This document shows, in pieces, positions 26,452 to 34,457 of a DNA stretch of 64,000 nt. Under the pieces are notes generated by a model. That model was given only the letters and a program-made list of their open reading frames with translations. It did no database searches and had not been told where the DNA came from. Numbering within the stretch: position 1 is the first letter of the stretch; each line of letters begins with the position of its first letter. The position numbers were made by a program, and so were the translations under genes. Origin of the DNA: Nitrincola iocasae (lineage in GTDB: Bacteria; Pseudomonadota; Gammaproteobacteria; Pseudomonadales; Balneatricaceae); NCBI RefSeq assembly GCF_008727795.1, contig NZ_CP044222.1:3658001-3722000 (forward strand). The letters are read 5' to 3'.

Positions 26452-27642
26452 ATGGATCCCTATTTATATGACTGGTTAAATTTAGTCGTACGACTACTGC
26501 ACGTCGTTACTGCGATTGCCTGGATAGGCGCGTCCTTTTACTTTATCTGGCTGGATAACTCACTGGAAGAACCACCACAATGGAAAAAGGACAAGGGTAT
26601 TAAAGGGGACTTATGGTCAATCCATGGCGGTGGCATTTACGAAGTCGCCAAATACCAGCTCAGCCCGGAAAAAATGCCCAAGCACCTGCACTGGTTCAAA
26701 TGGGAAGCCTATTCCACCTGGATTACCGGTATGCTAATGCTAACGCTGATTTACTATGTTGGCGCCTCCAGTTACATGATTGATCCTTCCAAAGCTGATC
26801 TGGCTCCCTGGCAGGCCATCGGTTTGGGGCTGGGAAGCATCGTCATAGGGTTTCTGGTGTATGAACTTTTGTGTCGCACCCCGCTGGTGGATAAAGAGCT
26901 GCTATTGGGTGTTATTTTACTGGGTGTGATTGCGTTCCTCGCTTGGTTTTTAGGTCAGTTTATTGGTGACCGGGCGGCCTATATCCATATCGGTGCATTG
27001 ATTGGCACCTGTATGGCCGCCAATGTATTCACCACCATCATCCCATCACAAAAGGCACTGTTGGGTGCTATTGAAAAAGGCGAATCACCAGACCCTCTTT
27101 ACGGCCTAAATGCCAAGCGTCGATCCACCCATAATAACTACGCCACCATCCCGGTGCTGTTTATTATGCTCAGTAATCACTCGCCAATGACCTATGGTCA
27201 TGAACATAGCTGGGCTATTCTGACAGCCCTGATAGTGATCGGTGCCTGGGCCCGGCATTTCTTTAACCTGCGACACAAAGGCATCGTCAAACCCTCTATC
27301 CTGATCACCGCTGTGCTGGCCTTTATTGTGCTGATATTAATCGCACGTCCACAGCCCATCCAGCAACTGGAGGCAGGTGAACAGCCGCTCTCAGATAACC
27401 AAGCCTTTGCGATTGTGATGGAGCGCTGCGCAACCTGCCATAGCCGCAGCCCTACAGACGACATCTTCGCCGTAGCGCCAGCAGGCGTCTACCTGGAAAG
27501 TGAAGCTGACATTATGCGTCTATTGGATAGAATAGAAGCCAGAAGTATTCTGACACACGATATGCCTTTCTTGAATAAAACTGAGATGACACTGAAAGAA
27601 AGAGCCTTATTGGCAGACTGGATAAAACGTACAAAAAGCTGA
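26452..27642 (+). CDS. puuD: Urate hydroxylase PuuD with C-terminal cytochrome c domain
   Basis: A 396-residue inner-membrane enzyme that oxidises urate to 5-hydroxyisourate, replacing soluble uricase. About eight hydrophobic segments fill residues 1-300, including LLHVVTAIAWIGASFYFIWLDN; a soluble C-terminal domain carries a haem c site CATCH at 326-330. This fusion matches the PuuD family (formerly DUF989), in which the cytochrome domain lets electrons go to the respiratory chain instead of making H2O2. It is the last gene of the xdhA-puuD operon and is followed by a bidirectional hairpin. Confidence 0.92.
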   Translation: MDPYLYDWLNLVVRLLHVVTAIAWIGASFYFIWLDNSLEEPPQWKKDKGIKGDLWSIHGGGIYEVAKYQLSPEKMPKHLHWFKWEAYSTWITGMLMLTLIYYVGASSYMIDPSKADLAPWQAIGLGLGSIVIGFLVYELLCRTPLVDKELLLGVILLGVIAFLAWFLGQFIGDRAAYIHIGALIGTCMAANVFTTIIPSQKALLGAIEKGESPDPLYGLNAKRRSTHNNYATIPVLFIMLSNHSPMTYGHEHSWAILTALIVIGAWARHFFNLRHKGIVKPSILITAVLAFIVLILIARPQPIQQLEAGEQPLSDNQAFAIVMERCATCHSRSPTDDIFAVAPAGVYLESEADIMRLLDRIEARSILTHDMPFLNKTEMTLKERALLADWIKRTKS

Positions 27643-27651
27643 ATACAAATA

Positions 27652-27686
27652 GGCATTGTGGCGTTTTATTTTAAAGCGCCACAGCC
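27652..27686. terminator. Bidirectional hairpin between convergent puuD and TetR gene
   Basis: TGTGGCG at 27657-27663 pairs with CGCCACA at 27677-27683 and can be extended by an outer GGC/GCC with a small bulge. The T-rich flanks on both strands are short. The hairpin overlaps the stop codon of the TetR-family gene. Confidence 0.5.
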
Positions 27687-28370
27687 TTTCATAATAACAT
27701 GAATCAAGGTTTCTGCAGCCGCCGCATAATCCTGCTCATCAGGTTCTTTTTTATTTAAAGCTGCAGCTATTTGCACAGAGAAATCGGAGTAATGCTGCGT
27801 AGTCGACCAAATCATAAACAATAAATGCTCGGGTGTTATTGCATCTATTTTGCCCTGTTCTATCCATTTTCTGAACACAGCAACACGACCTGCAAACCAC
27901 AGATGATAATTATCACTAAAATAGGCTTTCATATTATTTGCGCCACTGATTATTTCAGCTGCAAATATTCTTGAGGCCAAACTATACTCCCGGGCAAAGG
28001 CAATTTTTTGACGAATATACTCAGGCAAAACCTCAGAGGGATCGTCATCCTCAGTAAAATCACTCAGGCTTGCATCCCAGATATCAATAATATTACTCAA
28101 AACCGCAATATAAAGACCCATTTTATTTTTAAAATAGTAATGGATATTCGCCTTCGGCAAGCCCGCCCGTTGCGCAATGGCGCTCATACTGGCACCGGCA
28201 AAGCCCCGTTCAGCGAACTCCACCTCAGCGGCACGGATAATCAGTGTTTCATTTTGCTTGCGGATTCTACCCACAGGTTTATCATGCTGATGGGATTCAA
28301 TATTGAATAGCAAAAGGCTGCTCTCCGGAAGGACTCGTGTGTCTTCTATAGGGCCAGCAGTATAATACAC
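27666..28370 (-). CDS. TetR-family regulator similar to RutR
   Basis: A protein of up to 234 residues. The DNA-binding HTH spans about residues 44-90 (FAERGFAGASMSAIAQRAGLPKANIHYYF in part). The C-terminal half resembles E. coli RutR closely: YIAVLSNIIDIWDASL, ASRIFAAEIISGA, HLLFMIWSTTQHYSDFSVQI. RutR senses uracil or thymine and controls pyrimidine and purine genes. The GTG at 28370 opens the frame but has no good ribosome-binding site; a start within the first 40 residues is possible. It is the third gene of the permease-deaminase operon and the obvious candidate to bind the four RutR-like palindromes. Ligand not predicted. Confidence 0.85.
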   Translation of the reverse strand: MYYTAGPIEDTRVLPESSLLLFNIESHQHDKPVGRIRKQNETLIIRAAEVEFAERGFAGASMSAIAQRAGLPKANIHYYFKNKMGLYIAVLSNIIDIWDASLSDFTEDDDPSEVLPEYIRQKIAFAREYSLASRIFAAEIISGANNMKAYFSDNYHLWFAGRVAVFRKWIEQGKIDAITPEHLLFMIWSTTQHYSDFSVQIAAALNKKEPDEQDYAAAAETLIHVIMKGCGALK

Positions 28371-28417
28371 CTGTCGCTAATATTGAACTTCGGTTCCGGG
28401 TGGATAAAACAGCGGCT

Positions 28418-29782
28418 TTACAATTGTCTGCTTACCAAACGTTCGGCCTGCTGCTGATGCGCTCTACGCAGTTGCTCTTCATCCTTATGTACCAACCGGC
28501 CCGCTTCAACCAGCCATTTGCCTGCCACCATCACTCGATCAGCCCGATGAGCACCACACAACAGCAGGGCTGCTAGCGGATCGTGACTACCGGAAAATCT
28601 CAGCTCATCCAGGCGGAACAATGCCAGATCAGCCTGCATACCCACCTCCAGCACGCCCAAATCCTGACGCCCGAGCAAACTTGCTGACCCCTGAGTAACC
28701 CAGCGCAAAGCATCCAAATGAGACACCGCTTCGGCACCATATTTAAGGCGCTGCAGATACATTGCCTGTCGAGCTTCAGTGATCAGATTGGAGCTATCAT
28801 TCGATGCCGAACCATCCACACCGAGACCTACCGGTGCCCCGGCTTGCTCCAGATCCAGCACCGGACAGATACCGGACGCCAGCATCATATTTGAGGAAGG
28901 GCAATGACAAATACCGGTTCCGGCTGCGCCTAAACGCTGAATCTCGTCCTGATTGAAATGGATACCGTGAGCTAACCAGGTCTGTGCAGATAGCCATCCG
29001 ACATGCTCAAGGTAATCCACCGTACGCATCCCAAAGCGCTTAAGGCAAAAGGCCTCTTCATCCAGTGTTTCGGCCAGGTGCGTGTGTAAGCGAACAGTAT
29101 ACTCTGTAGCCAATTTAGCTGACTCACTCATCAACTCGCTGGTTACCGAAAATGGGGAGCAAGGCGCAAGCGCAACCTGTCTCTTCGAGCCCACTGCAGG
29201 GTCATGAAAGCGTTTGATCAATCGCAGACTATCATCCAGAATTTGGCTTTCCTGTTGCACCACGCTTTGTGGTGGCAAACCTCCGTCTGCGGCGCCAAGA
29301 CTCATGGAGCCACGCGTCAGCGTCACCCGCATACCAGTACTTTCGGCGGCATCCATCTGTATATCGATGGCCTGGGTTAATTGGTCAGGAAATACATAGT
29401 GATGATCAGCCGCGGCGGTACACCCGGATAACAGCAGTTCAGATAACGCCAGCTCCGTGGCACTGAACAGCATGTTTTCATCCAGCCCGGCCCAGATCGG
29501 ATAAAGCGTCTGCAACCAGGGAAACAAGGGTTTATTCAATGCCGCAGGCAGTGCACGTGTCAGTGTCTGATAAAAGTGGTGATGGGTGTTAATCAAGCCA
29601 GGTAACACCACGTGCTGACTGGCATCAAACACTTCATCACAGGGAGTGCTTGGCACCGCCCCCTTAGCCAAGACCTCCCGGATCACTCCCTGATCCGTAT
29701 TGATCACCAGCCCACCAGCACTGTCTGCAGCCGTGTTGGTATGCGTTGCCAGTGGCTGTTTAATCCATATACGCCTGGTCAT
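28418..29782 (-). CDS. 8-oxoguanine deaminase-family amidohydrolase
   Basis: A 454-residue enzyme of the TrzN/AtzB/8-oxoguanine deaminase branch. Motifs are VVLPGLINTHHHFYQTLTRA (metal His pair), LPLFPWLQTLYPIWAGLDE-like substrate loop, VRLHTHLAETLDEEAFC, ICHCPSSNMMLASG and LGVDGSASNDSSNL (metal Asp). It closely follows the pattern of the enzyme that turns 8-oxoguanine into urate. In this context urate would enter the PuuD route. The ATG overlaps the stop of the upstream permease gene (ATGA). Related triazine hydrolases cannot be excluded by eye. Confidence 0.82.
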   Translation of the reverse strand: MTRRIWIKQPLATHTNTAADSAGGLVINTDQGVIREVLAKGAVPSTPCDEVFDASQHVVLPGLINTHHHFYQTLTRALPAALNKPLFPWLQTLYPIWAGLDENMLFSATELALSELLLSGCTAAADHHYVFPDQLTQAIDIQMDAAESTGMRVTLTRGSMSLGAADGGLPPQSVVQQESQILDDSLRLIKRFHDPAVGSKRQVALAPCSPFSVTSELMSESAKLATEYTVRLHTHLAETLDEEAFCLKRFGMRTVDYLEHVGWLSAQTWLAHGIHFNQDEIQRLGAAGTGICHCPSSNMMLASGICPVLDLEQAGAPVGLGVDGSASNDSSNLITEARQAMYLQRLKYGAEAVSHLDALRWVTQGSASLLGRQDLGVLEVGMQADLALFRLDELRFSGSHDPLAALLLCGAHRADRVMVAGKWLVEAGRLVHKDEEQLRRAHQQQAERLVSRQL

Positions 29783-31164
29783 TCAGCTACTCTGCCTTGC
29801 AAGGATGACTGCTCCAGTTCCAACTGCTCTTCAGCAGCGGGGGTTTCTTCCGGCAAAATCAAACTCAAAATTATGGCTGTCAAACCACCCGAAGTAACGG
29901 CTGATCCGAAAATGTTGCGTACCAGATCAGGCATCTCGGCCAACAAGTCCGGCGTCATGGAAACACCCAGACCTATCCCGAATGAGGCTGCCATAATCAA
30001 TAGATTACGGCGATCCAGGGTTTCGTTTGCCAGGATTTTTACACCAGCCGCCGCCACGGTACCAAACATTACCAGGGTTGCTCCACCCAACACCGGCTTG
30101 GGAATCTGCTGTAGTACGGCACCAATGATGGGGAAAAGCCCTAGAATCATCAGAATCACGGCAACATAGTAACCAATATAACGACTGGCAACGCCGGTCA
30201 ACTGGATCACACCATTATTCTGACTGAAGGTTGTATTGGGAAAAGTATGAAACACTGAAGCAATCATTGAGTTGATGCCATCAGCCAACACCCCACCACG
30301 AATACGTTTTATATATTCATCGCCCTTAATCGGCTGCTTGGAGATAATGCAGTTGGCGGTAATATCGCCACTGGTCTCAATAGCAGTTACCAGATAGATT
30401 AATGCCACGGGGAAGAAAGCACTGAAATCAAATGCAAAACCGTACTGAAACGGTATAGGGATAGTCAACAGACTTACACTGGACAGGTGATCAAAGCTGA
30501 TCTGTCCCATGACGGCGGCAATCACATACCCGGCCACCAGCCCCAGCACAATGGAAGACAATCTCACCCAGGGATTGGCTGAGCGGTTCAGCAGAATAAT
30601 GGTAATGAGAACAAAACCACCCAGTGACAGATTTGCAACGCTACCGAAGTCCGGAGCGTTAACACCTCCGGCAAGATCCGTCATACCCACACGTATCAGA
30701 CTGATACCGATAATGGTAATGACAATACCGGTAACCAGGGGTGTCAGTATGCGTTTGAGCTTGTGCAATATCTGACTAATGAAGATTTCAATAAATGCAC
30801 CAAAAAAACACACGCCGGTAATCAGTGCCAGAATCTCTTCTGGCCCACCACCCTTACCCTTGGCGATAAACCCAGCGGCTAGTATGGCACTCAAAAACGC
30901 AAAACTGGTGCCCTGAACACAAATCATCCCGGCACCTATCCCCCAGGCACGCCGTGCCTGGATAAAGGTACCAACGCCCGAGACAAATAATGCCATGCTG
31001 ATCAGGTAAGGCAGGTACTCACCCAGACCCAACACCCCGCCTATGATTAATGTGGGTGTGATAATACCAACAAAGCTGGCAAGCACATGCTGTATGGCCG
31101 CAAAAGTTGACGCTTTAAACCCAGGCCTTGAGTCAAGCGGATAAAGTAGATCATTTTTCATCAT
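29779..31164 (-). CDS. NCS2-family xanthine/urate permease
   Basis: A protein of about 461 residues with 12 or more membrane segments. It has the NCS2 NAT-type motifs: QHVLASFVGIITPTLIIGG near the start, SGDITANCIISKQPI (about 290) and NTTFSQNNGVIQLTGVASR (about 325-343), whose Asn-Asn-Gly part lies in the substrate region. The sequence is nearest to xanthine or urate carriers rather than UraA. A start at one of two adjacent ATGs (31164 or 31161) follows AGGA. It leads a three-gene minus-strand operon with the deaminase and TetR genes, 80-100 bp downstream of a RutR-like site. Confidence 0.88.
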   Translation of the reverse strand: MMKNDLLYPLDSRPGFKASTFAAIQHVLASFVGIITPTLIIGGVLGLGEYLPYLISMALFVSGVGTFIQARRAWGIGAGMICVQGTSFAFLSAILAAGFIAKGKGGGPEEILALITGVCFFGAFIEIFISQILHKLKRILTPLVTGIVITIIGISLIRVGMTDLAGGVNAPDFGSVANLSLGGFVLITIILLNRSANPWVRLSSIVLGLVAGYVIAAVMGQISFDHLSSVSLLTIPIPFQYGFAFDFSAFFPVALIYLVTAIETSGDITANCIISKQPIKGDEYIKRIRGGVLADGINSMIASVFHTFPNTTFSQNNGVIQLTGVASRYIGYYVAVILMILGLFPIIGAVLQQIPKPVLGGATLVMFGTVAAAGVKILANETLDRRNLLIMAASFGIGLGVSMTPDLLAEMPDLVRNIFGSAVTSGGLTAIILSLILPEETPAAEEQLELEQSSLQGRVAE

Positions 31165-31490
31165 CAGTATCCTATAGGTTGAAAGTGCCACTGAGCATTA
31201 AGTGTTCAGGCATCTGTATCCGTGACAGGTATGCTCACCAAAAAGCTGACTGCACAGTCAGGTTTTAAAAGCAGAAATCATGCCAAACTATAAATAGTTT
31301 CAACAAATAAAATAAAAACCTTAATCTTCGAAGTGCGAAAGTGAGCGAAAAAAAACATAACCAATTGAAAAATAATATAATATATTAAATACCATTGATT
31401 ATTACACAGAAGTAAAGAGATACACTGTTATACAGAAGAGCACGCCTCCTTTAGCACCATAATGGGGATAATTTACGTTAAGTGCGTGCA
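31165..31490. other. Intergenic region with permease-operon promoter and operator
   Basis: An A+T-rich gap of about 325 bp holding the RutR-like site at 31246-31261. It is upstream of the minus-strand permease and downstream of the minus-strand ABC transporter. No gene, tRNA or repeat family recognised in the rest. Confidence 0.45.
31246..31261. promoter_or_regulatory. RutR-like operator (site 3) upstream of permease-deaminase-TetR operon
   Basis: CTGACTGCACAGTCAG is a palindrome apart from its two central bases, nearly identical to site 2 (TTGACTGTACAGTCAG). It lies 82-97 bp upstream of the permease start, so the TetR gene in that operon could be autoregulated. Confidence 0.6.
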
Positions 31491-31526
31491 AATAAGGCAC
31501 CGGGCTGATTGAATTAACCCAGTGCC
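31491..31526 (-). terminator. Rho-independent terminator of the NMT1-type ABC operon
   Basis: Read on the minus strand, GGCACTGGG and CCCGGTGCC form a nine-pair stem with one mismatch and a 13-base loop, followed by TTATTT. It starts eight bases after the permease stop codon. Confidence 0.65.
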
Positions 31527-31533
31527 CAGTCAG

Positions 31534-32316
31534 TTATATGGCCGCACTATTACTGCCACGATTAGCCCAACGGGTAAAACGCTTTTCCATCCAGGCAAAG
31601 ATTTCGTACATCACTACACCCATGACACCGATCACGATCAGTCCGGCAAACACCAACGCCATATCCATGGATGAACTGGCCGCCATCATCAAATAACCGA
31701 TACCCATATTGGATGCGACTGTTTCAGAGATAACCGAACCGACAAATGCCAGGGTAATGGCTACCTTCAATGACGCAAAAAAATATGGCAACGCTCTTGG
31801 TAGGCCCACCTTACGCAGAATATCGAGTTTAGATGCTCCCAAAGAACGCATCACATCCTCAAGCTCCGGCTCCAGTGTTGCCAAGCCTGTAGCCACATTC
31901 ACCAGTATCGGAAAAAAGGAGATCAGAAAGGCTGTCAGTATAGCCGGGACCGTGCCAATACCAAACCAAACGACTAATACAGGCACAAAGGCCACTTTTG
32001 GAATGCTGTTAAACCCGACTAACAGTGGATAGAGCGCTTTATAAACAATCGGATAAGTTCCCACAGCAACGCCCATAACCACCCCGACCAAAACGGCAAT
32101 AGCAAACCCCACCAGTGTCGTGAAAAAGGTCTGCCAGGCATGCATCATGATCGGTTCCCAGCGAGCCACGCCCGCATCCCATACAGCCGTAGGTGCTGGA
32201 AACAGGTACTCAGGTACATTAAAGCCTACACAGATAATTTCCCACAGCAACAGCAGGACCAGTATCAGCATCCAGCTGGCATTCCTGATCATAAACTTGC
32301 GACGATTAAATGCCAT
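31534..32316 (-). CDS. ABC transporter permease (SsuC/TauC/NMT1 type)
   Basis: A 260-residue inner-membrane permease with about six hydrophobic segments. It has the typical EAA-loop region ELEDVMRSLGASKLDILRKVGLPRALPYFFASLKVA (about 150-185). MAFNRRKF at 32316 is preceded by GGAGG and fits better than the frame start at 32328. It lies 14 bp after the ATPase gene. The family imports sulfonates, nitrate, pyrimidine precursors, hydantoins and related compounds; substrate discussed at the binding protein. Confidence 0.87.
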   Translation of the reverse strand: MAFNRRKFMIRNASWMLILVLLLLWEIICVGFNVPEYLFPAPTAVWDAGVARWEPIMMHAWQTFFTTLVGFAIAVLVGVVMGVAVGTYPIVYKALYPLLVGFNSIPKVAFVPVLVVWFGIGTVPAILTAFLISFFPILVNVATGLATLEPELEDVMRSLGASKLDILRKVGLPRALPYFFASLKVAITLAFVGSVISETVASNMGIGYLMMAASSSMDMALVFAGLIVIGVMGVVMYEIFAWMEKRFTRWANRGSNSAAI

Positions 32317-32330
32317 ACAGGCCTCCATTA

Positions 32331-33110
32331 TCAGGTCTTACGTATTGAGCCTATATGATCACGCAACACATGTACCTGAGAAGCAAAGTTCTCGGTATAG
32401 GTATCTTCTAAAGAGCGAGGGCGCGGCAGATCAACTTCACGTCTGGCCAGAATCTGACCGGGCCCTTTACTCATGACATAGACGGTATCCGCTAAAAATA
32501 CCGCTTCACGCAGATCATGTGTCACCAGAACGACGGTAAAGGGCTGCTCTTGCCAAAGCGACTGCAGCATGCACCAGAGCTCTTCCCGGGTAAAAGCATC
32601 CAGTGCGCCAAAAGGCTCATCAAGCATCAGCAGTTCCGGCTTGTGAATCAACGCACGGCAGATGGAGGCACGCTGCTGCATACCACCCGAAAGCTCCCAG
32701 GGATATTTATCTTCCCAGCCCTTCAAGCCGACCCGCTCCAAAAGTGCGCGCGCCATCTCTTCAAAGGTCTTACGTTGGCGGCGTAACTGTGAACGGTAGG
32801 GCTGCACAATTTCCAGTGGCAACATAACGTTCTGCAGGGTTGTCCGCCAAGGCAAAAGATTAGATGCCTGAAACGCCATACCAATACACTTTTGCGGCCC
32901 GTCAACCTGACGCCCATTCAGATAGACATATCCGGACGTCGGCTCAGAGAGTCCTGAAACCAGTTTCATCAGAGTTGATTTACCGCAACCCGAAGGCCCA
33001 ACAACCGCAATAAACTCATTCTTTTTTACTGATAATGAAACATCCTGGATGGCCAGCGGTCCACCCTCATCATAGGCCAGACTAACCTTTTCACAGGTTA
33101 CAAACTCCAT
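32331..33110 (-). CDS. ABC transporter ATP-binding protein (SsuB/TauB type)
   Basis: A 259-residue ATPase: Walker A GPSGCGKST (about 37-45), Q-loop AFQASNLLPWRTTLQNV, signature LSGGMQQRASICRAL (about 148) and Walker B LLMLDEPFGALD. LPWRT and the GMQQR signature mark the nitrate/sulfonate/NMT1 subfamily. ATG 33110 is preceded by GAGG. Middle gene of the three-gene operon. Confidence 0.9.
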   Translation of the reverse strand: MEFVTCEKVSLAYDEGGPLAIQDVSLSVKKNEFIAVVGPSGCGKSTLMKLVSGLSEPTSGYVYLNGRQVDGPQKCIGMAFQASNLLPWRTTLQNVMLPLEIVQPYRSQLRRQRKTFEEMARALLERVGLKGWEDKYPWELSGGMQQRASICRALIHKPELLMLDEPFGALDAFTREELWCMLQSLWQEQPFTVVLVTHDLREAVFLADTVYVMSKGPGQILARREVDLPRPRSLEDTYTENFASQVHVLRDHIGSIRKT

Positions 33111-33171
33111 AGAGCATCCTCAAGAAACCACGACAGGACTTGCCCAACCTCAGGCCAGGCAAGCTAGTTAA

Positions 33172-34221
33172 TCAGCGGGGAATTGAACGACTACTGCGCT
33201 CTGGAAGTAGCGAAGCATTAAATAACTCAGCCGCATCTGGCGTGGATTCCAGTCCAAACGAGCTCACAGCTTCGGCAATGGATTGCTCCAGACGATCAAA
33301 AGTGACCGCTCCCAGACCTTCAGCCAGGGTTTCTTCGGTAATCACCTGTGCATCAAGGGCCAGCTTCAGACGGCGTAACTCAAGTGCTTCGTCGACCAGT
33401 CCATCCCGGCTGGAAACATACTTTACCGCCGCCTCCGGATCCTGAATCGTTTCAATCAGTGCCTTATTGAAGGCTCGGGTGAACCCGGCGACAGCTTCCG
33501 GGTTGTCAGCCAGCAATGCCTCACTGGCAATAATCGCGTTGCCGTAAAGCGAAACACCAAACTCGGAATAGGGCATTACGGTAATCTGATCCAGAGCCAC
33601 ACCTCGGGCTTCAAGATTCAACAAACTGGTAAAATAGAATCCGGTTATGCCATCCACTTGTCGACGTGCCAGCAGCGTCTCACGTATCGCCGGATCTACA
33701 CTCTGCCAAGAGACTGCATCAACAGCCAAGCCATTGTGTGCAGCAAATGCAGGCCAAGCCTTGCGACCCGCATCAAAGACCGGCGCCGCCAGGGTTTTAC
33801 CGGCCAGATCAGCGGGTGTATCTATACCGGATTCTTTCAGGGTAAATACCGCTGCCGGTGTATGGTTATAAAGCATATACACCGCTTGAATGCCAGAATC
33901 CGGGTTATCCGCGCTGTATTCTACCAAGGCATTAAAGTCTGCCAGAGCCATATCATAGGCCCCAGTAGCCACGCGCGTGACAGCACCAGATGAACCATTA
34001 CCTGAATCGATGGTGACACTGAGACCTTCTTCAGCGAAATAACCCTTATCCAGCGCCATCAGAAAAGGTGCCGAAGGACCTTCGAAGCGCCAATCCAGAG
34101 TAAAGTTGATGGGTGTAGACGCGTGTGTATTAGTCGCCATCAAAGGCTGCAGACTCAGGCAAGCCGCCACCGCGCAAAAGGTTGCAAACTTTTTCAGCGT
34201 GAAAGGTTTACCAGCACTCAT
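33172..34221 (-). CDS. NMT1/THI5-like periplasmic binding protein of ABC transporter
   Basis: A 349-residue secreted protein with an N-terminal signal (MSAGKPFTLKKFATFCAVAA, then a hydrophobic stretch ending near ATNTHAS). It has the NMT1/SsuA-type opening INFTLDWRFEGPSAPFLMALDKGYFAEEGLSVTIDSGNGS and GAYDMALADFNALVEYSA, as in binding proteins for pyrimidine precursors and hydantoin-like compounds. ATG 34221 follows AAGGTG; the frame reaches 34230. Because a RutR-like site and a perfect palindrome lie upstream, a purine or purine-breakdown product is the most likely cargo, but this is inference from context. Confidence 0.85.
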   Translation of the reverse strand: MSAGKPFTLKKFATFCAVAACLSLQPLMATNTHASTPINFTLDWRFEGPSAPFLMALDKGYFAEEGLSVTIDSGNGSSGAVTRVATGAYDMALADFNALVEYSADNPDSGIQAVYMLYNHTPAAVFTLKESGIDTPADLAGKTLAAPVFDAGRKAWPAFAAHNGLAVDAVSWQSVDPAIRETLLARRQVDGITGFYFTSLLNLEARGVALDQITVMPYSEFGVSLYGNAIIASEALLADNPEAVAGFTRAFNKALIETIQDPEAAVKYVSSRDGLVDEALELRRLKLALDAQVITEETLAEGLGAVTFDRLEQSIAEAVSSFGLESTPDAAELFNASLLPERSSRSIPR

Positions 34222-34241
34222 TAGAATCACCTTTTAATCTG

Positions 34242-34265
34242 AAGTGACCAGATATCTGGTCACTT
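34242..34265. repeat. Perfect 24-bp palindrome before the NMT1-type binding-protein gene
   Basis: The half AAGTGACCAGAT (34242-34253) is followed directly by its exact reverse complement (34254-34265). It starts 20 bp upstream of the start codon at 34221. The half-sites TGACCA/TGGTCA equal the RutR half-sites but are spaced by six bases instead of two. It could be a second operator or an RNA hairpin just before the ribosome-binding site. Confidence 0.6.
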
Positions 34266-34328
34266 AGGTCAATTTAGTAGTTAACAGGTGGTCAGCAGCA
34301 ATGCGGCTCTCACATGCAATACTAAAAA

Positions 34329-34344
34329 CTGACCAGTTAGTCAG
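34329..34344. promoter_or_regulatory. RutR-like operator (site 4) upstream of NMT1-type ABC operon
   Basis: CTGACCAGTTAGTCAG matches YTGACYRNNYRGTCAR, the pattern shared with sites 1-3, and differs by one inner base from TGACCAnnTGGTCA. It lies 108-123 bp upstream of the binding-protein start. It suggests that the ABC transporter belongs to the purine regulon. Confidence 0.52.
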
Positions 34345-34457
34345 AATATAGCAATCCTTATGCCAGCTTTTTAGGTGCTAACGACCTATCAATGACCATT
34401 TTACTGCACCGAAATAAAGCATAACAGATAGTGACTACCTCAAAAGGTGCGCCCGGC

